From Lepturacanthus savala (lineage: Eukaryota; Chordata; Actinopteri; Scombriformes; Trichiuridae): DNA of 64,000 bases. The position numbers and the translations under genes were made by a program. Where the stretch lies: assembly GCA_030544235.1 (NCBI GenBank), contig CM060472.1:17915654-17979653 (forward strand). The letters run 5' to 3'. Below the pieces are notes generated by a model that did no database searches, was not told the DNA's origin, and worked only from the letters and a program-made list of their open reading frames with translations. This document shows positions 11,801 to 21,800 of this stretch, piece after piece; the first letter of the stretch is position 1; every line of letters begins with the position of its first letter.

Positions 11801-14329
11801 CTTCAACATTCTTGCAATCCACCCTGCTATTTCAGCTAGAGCGAAGAGCATTCTAGCAAGGCATCATCATCATCAGGCACTCCCATGTCATGTAAATGCT
11901 CTATGCTTTAATACTCATATGGAGAAGGGTTACGATAGAGTAGTGGCAGTGAGTACATCTCTCTTGCAGGACGTCCCCACTCCGACAGATCAGGTGCCCT
12001 TCCTCGTCGTCCCTCACACTCAGTGCCCGCGTCCGGCTGTTGCTCCGCTGTTTTCACACCCAAACCGCCATCAGCAGGTCACGACACGACCAAAGGGAAC
12101 AGGGGGTTTTCAGGGGGCAGCCGCAGCCATGGCGTCAGGCGGCACAGGTAGACGAGGAGGGAGGAGGAGGGTGGTGTTGGTGGTAGTAGGTGGATTTGGT
12201 GGTCATGGGGCGATTCACGCATGACACCACGTGAAGGAAATATATAACGATAGGGATATAGTGCAAGGGAACAAGTCAAAGATCACATGTTGTCCTCTGC
12301 TCCTCCCCCCTCTACCTTTAAACCACAGCTGCTTACAAACAAGGAAGCAACTGGCAAATCCATTCATCAACGCAGAAACCAATTAAGACAGTAATAGAAC
12401 TAATTCAAAGCTTATCAGGTTTCAGGTTAAACAAGATGGAAAATAAAAGGAGGAGACCATAACTAAGCAGGAAATATTTAAAGATATCCCCAACAGGTAT
12501 ACATTAAATTCAACCACCTTCTCTCCTAAAACTATACTACCCAATACATAAGTGGGATGATAATAACCCACTCAAAGTTTTAATAAATCTAAGACATTTC
12601 AAATGCCAATATATCCATACAAAAGTCTTCATTCAGTGTTTGGTAGAACATTTTCACTTTTCAGCCTACCTAAACTACTAAAGTTTACAAGAAGCTGCCC
12701 AACTACTAGCACAGGGATTTAGGCTTTTTCCAACTGTCAATATAAATGACAAAAACAATAAATATATAACTTGATGAAAGCTAAAGCCACACAGAATTAT
12801 ATGTGACCAGGCTAAATTAAGTTTTCAAAAGGAAAAGCTAGGAAAGTGGTCATGAGGGTGCGTTTGAAGAGCAGCAAGAATTAGTGGTTGATCATTAATG
12901 AACTACATTATTGCGTAAAAATGAAAATGCTCTCCCAAAAAAAAAAAAAAAAAACTATGTAAGTAAACAAAAAAAATAAATAAAATTCCTCTGACAGACC
13001 AAAAACAAATCATAAAGATTTTACTACTTACCAAGTCCAGGAGCTGTGTGAAAACAAACGGTTAAAGAAAGAAAGAAACAGACAGAGCTGAGTGGAAGAG
13101 ACAGAGATGGAAGAGGAGACAGGATGAGGAGAGTTAAAACACAATCTTGGGTCTGGCTGTACTCACCGAGGAGGATGGGCTATAGGACCTGGTTCTACGC
13201 CGCCTTCGTTTGTGCTTACGCCTGCTGCCTTTCCGCCGGTAAGACTCATCCCGTTCTCGGTCCCTTTCGCGGCCGCGTCGGTGGTCGTACATGTTCGGGG
13301 TGAAGTCGCGCGGATAGTAACCGTCTCCTGCTCCATGTGGCTCCCGATCTCTGTCGCGGTCTTGATCTCGGCTCTGATCCAAGCGTCTGTATCCCTCGCA
13401 GTATCTTCGGTCAAACGGCCTGCGCTCTGTTGAGCGATTGTCAAAGCTACGACTGGATCAGAGGACAGAGGGATGAGTGGAAGCCTAATGATGAACACCC
13501 AACAGAGGCTCAGCTCAAACTACCTGTACAAAAGCAAAATTAAATACAGACAGGGTGAATTTATTTAACTATAATATTTAATTAGACTTTCACCAACATA
13601 ATCTACTACTTCTATTTTCTTTTATGTGTCAAAGTCACACCCTATAGAAAGAGAAACGAGGGGGCAGCAAATGGTGCAGTGGGAAGAGCAGCCACTTCAT
13701 GTAGAGAGGTTACAATTGTCATCACAGTCAGTCCCGGTTCAAATCCTGCATCAGGCAGCCCTTCTTCTGCATATCATTCCTCATCTATCTGCCTCCTGCC
13801 TTCCTGTGTCTCTCCACTATGTACTATCAATAAAGTCATAAAAAGCAAAAAAATATATATACTAAAAAAAAACTGAAAATATTAGTCAAATTAAATAGTT
13901 TCTAAGTGCAAGAAAGAAATGTGCCGTCTTCTTTCTTTTTTCTTTCTAGATACACAGACCAATGACCTGCACCTTTTGGGGTGTTTGTTGATAACTATTA
14001 ATGGATTAACAGATCTTCATCACATAAAAATGCATGTTCCACATAAAGAACCAGATAAACACGAACATAAACACTAAGAACACACAAACATACCTCCTTG
14101 AGCGTGCATAACTTCCTTCCTGTCTGTGTCCTCGTCCTCTTCTGTCTCGATCTCTGTCTCTGTCACTGCTAGAGGAGTAGCTGGGTGATCTTCTGTGCCG
14201 ATGTCTTCGTCCTCTGTCTCGGTCTCGATCTCGATCTCGGTCTCGATCTCGATCTCGATCCCTGTAGCGGTCTTGGTAGCTGCTTCGACTGTCTCTGTCT
14301 GAAGACGAGTACCTTCTGGTGTGAGGCAT
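5819..14329 (-). CDS. clk2: CDC2-like dual-specificity (LAMMER) kinase CLK2
   Basis: Twelve minus-strand coding exons: 14094-14329 (ATG 14327-14329), 13167-13452, 11957-12047, 11032-11098, 10123-10239, 9816-9982, 8730-8824, 8267-8396, 7387-7469, 6591-6670, 6133-6223 and 5819-6007 (stop 5819-5821). All phases agree and give 543 aa. Residues 1-185 are an RS/RD-rich tail starting MPHTRRYSSSDRDSRSSY, with an (RD)n run coded by a TCTCGA-type repeat near 14212-14262. The kinase domain has LGEGTFGRV (about 208), VALK, HTDLKPEN (about 331), DFGSATFD (about 369), the signature EHLAMMERILG (about 430) and the end EGNRDISR. The family phosphorylates SR splicing factors in the nucleus. DPDNKFLCVQMYDWFDYHGH and the C-terminus fit CLK2 better than CLK1, 3 or 4. 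Which teleost paralogue (a or b) cannot be told here. Confidence 0.96.
13032..13043 (-). other. clk2: candidate 12-nt in-frame microexon of clk2
   Basis: In the intron between exons 13167-13452 and 11957-12047, the minus strand reads a long pyrimidine tract, CACACAG, then CTCCTGGACTTG, then GTAAGT. Both flanking exons meet at phase 0, so including the 12 nt would insert Leu-Leu-Asp-Leu between the RS tail and the kinase domain without a frameshift. The splice signals are better than the weak donor (GTACTC) of the next exon. Inclusion is an inference from sequence only. Confidence 0.5.
13660..13850 (+). repeat. tRNA-derived SINE
   Basis: It starts GGGGCAGCAAATGGTGCAGTG and has a B-box-like GGTTCAAATCC at 13736-13746. 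A pyrimidine-rich body follows, then a tail with CAATAAAGTCATAAAAAGC and an A-rich end. This is the layout of teleost tRNA-head SINEs. It lies in a clk2 intron, opposite to the gene's transcription. Confidence 0.75.
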
Positions 14330-15385
14330 CTAGTGGATATTTAGGAGGAAAAACAAATATTGCGATGATATTCATTTCAACTTGCCTAATTAGAGACCTA
14401 TAAAGGGGCTGTAGGGATTTAACTGTGGCTATGATTACACTATAAGCATGATATTTGGCAAAGTTGTGTGTATAATGTATTTGACATTTTTATTAGATGG
14501 ATTTTGCACAAAAAATAATAATCCATCAAAATCAATGATGTTACTCATCATCCATATCCAGAATGTGATTTTTTTTTCTTTTAAAAGAAACTGATATTTA
14601 AAGGGTTAGAATTCTGAAAAGGTATGAAGATAGTTATTAGTTACGATTAGGATGGATCTAAAAAAAAAATTAAAGATTATATTAATACTATATAACATTT
14701 TTATTGCAGTTTTTGATGGGGAGCGGTAATCCTTTGAAGTAAGGCACAAGGATTCAAAACCACAGGGACCAATTGTGTCTCTATTTAGGATGACCCAACT
14801 CCTGTTGACATTTTATTACTTGTCAGGCTCCCCTGCCAGCAGAGGAGCAGCTGTCCCCTGTGATCACCAGTGATTTGTTGACGCCAGTTGGACGAGTAGT
14901 AACTGACAAAAGTGTGATATAAAAATACCTGGCTAGGTAGCTTCATGCAAGAAAGCATGTTGGCACTATGCATTTGATTTATGAGTTTAAGTTTGTTATT
15001 GCTAAAACAGGTTTCCTACACATTTGATTTAAAGATGATTTCTGAAGATAAACATCTTGCTACTGCTAACTAGGTCACATACCTGTATAAATGAATGGTG
15101 TTATTAACAGCCAGATCTCAGAATATGTGAGATCATAATACAGCCGGTAACACACACTTTAACAGCCACAAGATTTGACTCACAGCAAATTAATCTGAAA
15201 GTTGCAGTGAGACAACCATTAAAGTGGGGGAGTCAAACTCAAATTAATACATACAGCACTATTTGATCTCAAATGGGTCGGACCAGTAAAAATAAACATA
15301 TAAATATCAATGGATACAAATTTTTCCTCCTCTTTTTAATGTAAGGAAATACATTATAACTATTTAAATGAAGAGATGTTTGTTC

Positions 15386-15805
15386 AGTGGTGGAATGTAA
15401 GAGAGTACTTTAGTACTTACATAAATACACTACTTAAGTACTGTATTTAATTTAAATTTTGAGGTTCTTGTACTTTACTTATTATTTCCATGTGATGCTA
15501 CATTATACATCACTCCATTACATTTTTATGACAGCTTTAGTTACTTTTCAGATACAAAATATTTTTATATTTTACATAAAATAATATACTTTAATATTCT
15601 ATTATCTATGTTCTACTAATTTGTCTTTTTTATTTTTTTAAATGTGCACATTGTGTGAAAGATGCCAAATTTTATGATGCAGTACTGCTACCATTAATCT
15701 GCCCAAAGTATCTGAAATTGGCTCCACATTGATTAACTAAAATATTAAGATGTTCTCACATTTATGTAGTGATTAAAACAAGTAGTTTAATAGACAACAG
15801 ATAAT
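15386..15805 (+). repeat. AGTA/TACT-rich interspersed repeat, copy 1
   Basis: It begins with a GTGGTGGAATGTAA-like edge and runs through GTACTTTACTTATTA, ATGTGATGCTAC, CATTACATTT, GACAGCTTTAGTTACTTTTC, ATGATGCAGTACTGCTACCA and GTGATTAAAACAAGTAGT. The same ordered blocks recur about ten times in this window (see 33188-33690, 43462-43905, 48690-49108 and others). No ORF. Lies in the clk2 5' intron or upstream region. Confidence 0.8.
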
Positions 15806-16359
15806 GATATAACACATGTATATACATGTCTGTATATATGTATATTAATACTTTATCTTGTGCTATTTAATTACTAGGGCTTTAAGTGTTCATAAAAGAA
15901 AAATGTTGATGAGTTTCTATAACATGAAACCTTAAGTACAACCAGAGAGACTAAAGAATTTGGACATTTCCGTCATAAAAATGACTCAAATATTTTAATC
16001 AATTGGTAAAATAGTTGGCGGTTAATTTAATTAGTTTGCAACTAATCGAATGACAAATCTCTATTCACATTTTGCATGGACGTTTTGCTGATAATACTTT
16101 TGCACTTTTAAGTAAAATTTTAAATCAAAGACCTTTACTAATTATCGACTATTTTCGGTGGCAGCATTTGTACTAGTGCTGCGGTAAAGTATCTGACTAC
16201 TTCTTCCTCCTGTGTGTTTATTAATAACTCTGCTGCAGGATCCTATTAAACTGTTTACGACCCTCTTCTGGTTAGTTCATCACATCTAAACAACAAACAA
16301 CACCAACAACAAACTGGTAGATGCCTTCAGATTATTGATCAGGCGAGAGTTTATAAGTG

Positions 16360-16950
16360 TGATGCTAGTGTTAGCTAACGCTACGATGCACGTTAAAAGG
16401 AGTTAATCCTGAATTAATGACGTAAAACCTCCCGTTGACGCTAGAACAAACAAATCACATTAACACACATGAACATGCGAACACACATGTATTATTAACC
16501 GCGAGCTAACGTTAGCTAGTTCAGCTAATGTTACCCCAGTTCTGGACGTTAGCATCAGGTTAGCATGCTAGCGGCATTAGTTAATGTAATGTAAATAATT
16601 TGGCCGCCATCTTAGCTTGGCTAGCTAAACAGCTAACTGGCGCTAGCTGCCGCGCGGACTGATTTAACTCCGCAGGACAACGCGTCGGAAAAAACAGTCA
16701 CCGTTTTAGCAGCGAGGCCGGTTCGTTTGTCCCAAAGGAAATCCGTGATGGCGTTCTTTTATGTCTCTGCCTTCCTGCTAATTAGATGTTCGAAGCTCCG
16801 ACTGCAGACGGATGGACGGACGGAGGGATTCTCTGAGCAGTTCTGGTTCCAACTAGCGGAGCCACAGAAACCTCCTCCCTGCGCAGTAGAGCCAGTGATG
16901 TGGACGGACACAAACCGCTGCCGTTACACACGTTACATCTTCACCGAGTA
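16360..16950 (-). promoter_or_regulatory. probable clk2 promoter / 5'UTR region
   Basis: CpG content rises between about 16500 and 16950, unlike the AT-rich flanks. The stretch has many TTAGC/GCTAA motifs, including the palindrome GCTAACGTTAGC. The first clk2 coding exon starts only two bases after an AG acceptor, so a non-coding first exon must lie upstream on the minus strand, and this is the best candidate. No TATA box was found and the first-exon donor could not be fixed. Confidence 0.45.
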
Positions 16951-18049
16951 ACAATAAAATACTCAGTTACTAGTCAAAGTCCTGGATTAAACACGTTACT
17001 CCAGTAAATTTACAGCTGTCTGTTTGAAGTCAAGACAGAAATTATCAGAGAATATTTGATCAATTAAATATTTTTTAAATAAATAAATATAGAACTTTAC
17101 CCACAAGAGTGAAGTTATTGTGGATATGATTATGTTTGATTTAATTTTAAGATCTATAACAGATTAAATCCTTGATATGAAACGTTTGGATAATGTGCCA
17201 TATCAAGGAGGATTATCAGCAAAACGTACTAGCTCTTGAAAAAAATAAGACACCACTGCATTTTCTTCTGAAATCAGCATCTCTACGTGTATCCCAGCCA
17301 TTCCATTTAAGCTTCTGTTGAATTTCAACACATGAACACCTCATTCTGCTTAAAGAGGTACCTGGAGTTGAAAAAAGTCACCCAAGTTACCCAATGGTAA
17401 AGATTTGTGGAGCCAAGACGCATGAAAGTTGTGATTAAAAATAAAGGTTATTGCACAAAATACTGATTTCTTCTTAGGCGTAAACATTATTATTATGTTG
17501 TTTTAAAATGAATTTGATCTTGTTTCCTTGCATTGTTTGAGGTCTGGTAAACCTATCTTTTTTGCTATTTTGACCTTTTGTCATTTTCTGCAAATAAATG
17601 CTCTATTATATTTTAATTTGGAATTTGGTGAAAATTTTATCAGTAGTTTATAGACTAGCACAAACATGTTGCTTTTCCTCAAACACATACCTATACGTAG
17701 TAAAAATCAGAAATAAATGCTAATTTTGCAGTGGTGTTTTATTTTTTCCAGAGCTGGGAAATTATCAGGAGGCTGGTATCATGATGGGTGAAAGAAAGTC
17801 AATGACTCACTCAGTTTTGTTTAAGAGGCTGTTATTCAGATCCAAATGAAGTTAGGTTCACAGACAGCTGCAGCTTTCTGGGAAGAAAACTGACCTTACT
17901 GACCTTATTTATATTACAATGAGTTGAAAACTTACTTTTCTCCAAGGAAATTAACACAGTTCTAAGGTGAGTTAATCCTAAAAGTATCCAGCAAGTAATA
18001 CTGACAGCTGTTCTATGTGTTCTGATATTCCTCTATATACTTAAAAGGA

Positions 18050-18185
18050 TTCCCTGCATCAGTCTTATATCATACTACTTGTTTTAATCACTAAATACAT
18101 GAGAAATGTAGTGAAGTATAAAGTTGCATGACATGGAAATACTCAAGTGAAGTACAAGTACCTTTAAAACTGTATTGAACACTGT
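18050..18185 (-). repeat. AGTA-rich interspersed repeat, partial copy
   Basis: Reverse-oriented fragment: TTTAATCACTAAATACATGAG, then AGTATAAAGTTGCATGACATGG, then AAATACTCAAGTGAAGTACAAGTACC, which are the reverse-complement blocks of the family at 15386-15805. Confidence 0.6.
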
Positions 18186-18574
18186 GAGGGCTGTAGTGTT
18201 TTGGAGTAAATCAAAAACCAGTGGAACACAGAAAGGTAGATTTAAAAAAATATAGAATATCAATTAACACAAAAATAGGACCCTCAAAGGCACCATCTGA
18301 GTAAATATGATTCAGTTAATTGGCCTTCATCAGGGCATTAACTGCCTTCAGAATTAACCATATAACACTTTTTATTTTAGGTTAAAATATCTACAGTGAA
18401 TTTTTGAATAGCACATCATCAACAAAGGTGCCATGTGTCAAAAAATGGTATAGTTATATACAAAATTATTCAATAGACTAACAGGATGATATGGGAATCT
18501 ATCAGTCAGAAAATAATGATCATCTCTGAATAAATGGAGAAAAAAAACATGGAATTGAAATATCTTTTTCTTTT

Positions 18575-18580
18575 TTTATT
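18575..18580 (-). promoter_or_regulatory. candidate polyadenylation signal of SETDB1-like gene A
   Basis: AATAAA on the minus strand about 255 bases after the stop codon of the gene ending at 18835. A second AATAAA overlaps the stop codon itself (18834-18839). Confidence 0.5.
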
Positions 18581-18834
18581 AAACACAAGGTGAACGTTAT
18601 ACAGATAATATAAATTACAAACTTATAAAAGTGTTTTTAAGAGCACATGTACAATGAAGTACATTGAAGTGAACCATTAAAAAAATATTTAAAAAAAAAA
18701 TATCCAAAGAGTCAGACTCAATGTTAATTCACACTTTATCAGCAAATTTGCAGGAAGAGACATTTGAGACCAGTCTCGTGTCATGATCCGATGATGGGAA
18801 ATCCCTCGTTGGGCTGTGATGCGTCTGTGAGCTT

Positions 18835-21800
18835 TTATTCAGAATCCTCTTCAGTCACGTCAGCATCCTTCGCCAGAAACTTGGCCACATGCTGCAGGCG
18901 TATGGAGCCTCGGTGGAGCCACGTCTTATGGCGATCCTCCTGGGTTTAACGCAACGAGGACATTATAGCACAACAATATAAATGCAACAGGAAATGGACA
19001 CCAGGACTAGGACTGGGTGATTTTATTTTCAAACTAATATATAATATTCAATTTAAACTTTATCTTTTGTTCTGTTTTTCTCTAAACAAACTTACAAGAC
19101 AAATTTAAAGAAAATGTCCCTTATTAACGTGATAAAAATCCATTAACAAAGTAGTCTAGGTCTTTCTGACAGTACTGGTGCTTATTATTTGAATCCTCTT
19201 TGAATCAATTAATGGTGTCTCTTTCTCTCATTTATTCAAATTTTTAAAACTTTGGACTTTTTTTTCTAGAGAATGTGGTGATGCATCATTTAAAAAATTT
19301 ATTCAATTGTTTTTATCAGCAGTTCACACATTTCACAAATTGTAGGGTGGTTAAAACAAACAAGCTTTGCCCAGCGCTAATCAACAGCAGCAGTTGCATG
19401 ATACTGACCTCAAATACAACCTCCATCAAGCTGCAGTCCAGCGACACCACCTCACACTTCTGCTGGACGCCCTTATGTTCTGCGTTGAGGTTCTGTTGAA
19501 GCCGGTACTGACTTAGATGTGGGTATGGCCAGTCCTTTATGTACTGTTTCATGAAAATCTTGTGATGGCTGTCTGGAATGTCTTCTAAAGGTTCTTTCAC
19601 TATCGGACAGAAAGAAAAAAAACTAACGTCAACTTCACAAACAACTCAAAAAGCATCAGGCTTCTCTTTCCTGGAAGACTTTTATTGTGAAACTGGAAGT
19701 AGGGAATACAACTATGCCTTTGTTATAGAGGATAAACTCTGCACCAGATTTATTATGGTTAGAGTTAAGGGAATAAAGGGTGATTTATGGTTCTGCTGAT
19801 CTTCCTTTGAAGAAAGCAAAGTTTAAAGATAATTATTATTATTTCAAATAAAAAAATCATTATTTCTAACTTTGTCAATGACTATATGACTATGTGTTCT
19901 ATTCATTTTACAACTCATGGTATTAAATAACAGTGGGACTTTTCATGGAAAACACAAAATAATCTGCATGGAAACTTTTGAACAGCAGTGTACACGCCAA
20001 GCTACAGCACAGCTTATGCAGCTACGCCAACCATACGCTGCAGGAACAGTGTTGACTCAACACAGAACCATAAATCAGCTTAAATTCTCAGGGTGGAAGC
20101 CTTGGATGTAAAATAGTATAAAACATATAAACCACTAGAACTTACACGGTCTGCACACCAGGTGAAATAAAGGTAAGCCGACGTAAACAGGCACATGACA
20201 ATCGTCAAAAATCAAGAACCTGGGAAATATAAACGATGCATGTTAAATCACATCTTTACCACAGCGTTAATACAAATTTACCGTTGACATTTCATCCTCG
20301 AGGCTCAAGGAGAAGCACCAACCCTCGCCCACTCACCTGGAGCGGTTCTTGCGGCTGGGGAGCTCCGACAGGATACCAGGCCTGAACTGGGATGAGTCCT
20401 TCTCAGTCCGGACCACCACTCGAGCGCCGATGTACAGCTGATTAACCTTTGGCGTGGTGCTGAAGGCGATGTGGTGTCCAGAGACCAGGATCTTCCCCTT
20501 CTCCTCAAACTGGACCTTATACTTCAACCCACCATCTTCTGCAAAAAAATACACACAAACAAAACAGGTTTCCTTCATTCTGGTTGCAAATTATTAATCA
20601 AAATAAAAGAACGGGCGACACGGTGGTGCAGGGGTTAGTGCTGTGGCCTCACAGCAAGAAGGTCGCACCTTTCTGGACCTTTCTGTGTGGAGTTTGCATG
20701 TTCTCCCCGTGTCTGTGTGGGTTTTCACAGGGTACTCTGGCTTCCTCCCACAGTCCAAAAACATACTGAGGTTAATTGGTGACGTGGGTGTGAATGTGTG
20801 AGTGAACCGTGTGTGTGCACCACGATAGGCTGGCGACCATCTGGGGTGTATCGCTGCCTCGCGCTGGGATTGGCTCCAGCAGACCCCGGAATAAGCGGGT
20901 ATAGAAGATGACTGACTAAAACTAAAAGAATATAACTGTATAGATGTATAGATGTCTGTACTGAAAACCCTTTGTGTACCTTGGGGACATTTTTTTTCTT
21001 ATTTTTCAATAATTTTGTCTGTGAATACATGGAGCATAAATATAATGATTTTATATTAAGTCTATAATATACTGTGTTTGTCTCAGGGGACATTCATGTC
21101 CCACAAAAGAATCCTTTCTGTTGGCTTAAATCCTGCAGTCCTGAGCCATTTGCTTATATTTGGCATATAGACAAACAAAGGTTTGCTATATTATGGAGCA
21201 CCCCGAGTCAATGAAATTAACACCTTTAAGAAGAGAAGACATTTAAAGAAATGGAAAAAAAATAAATGGAAAATTATAATATTCTTATTTTTATAGCAGT
21301 TTAATAAAGGGGACATTTTTATCTGTGGAAGTAATAAATGTCTGTGCAGCTGGGGTCAAACGGATGTGTTGGTGTTGATGTGTCCTGCTCTCTTATTAAT
21401 GATGCTTAGCGAAAGTTCAATCAGGAAGACCATACCATTGTCACTGCTCCACTCCTACGCATGTTTTTCTACATAACGGTATTTCCCGAGTGTTGAACAG
21501 CTGATCACATCTGCTGGTCTCACCAACCAATGGCATCCTCCCTATCGGCCTGTCATTTCAGAACCGTCTGTCTGTTGTTTTGTCCAGACTCTTTAATTCA
21601 CATTCAGTTTTGCAATAAACAAAATTATTTTCGTTCACATCTCTCCTGATTGAAATTATATTGGTCCATTCTTACCTTTTGTTACAATTTTCAGGATCTT
21701 GCCACGTTGCCAGCTCATCACCGTCTTCCTGGCCAGGACGGCCATGCCCACCTCGAGCTTTTCTGGTGGCAGGTCGGGAGGGATCTTGGTGGCGTGGTCA

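Noticed and set aside
13134..13543. Overlapping open frames on both strands over the clk2 RS-rich exon
   Set aside because: Shadows of the arginine/serine-rich coding exon 13167-13452; only one frame joins to the kinase exons.
16900..18830. Search for SET/MBD exons downstream of SETDB1-like A
   Set aside because: No frame resembling pre-SET Cys clusters or SET motifs was found; only AT-rich DNA and repeats.
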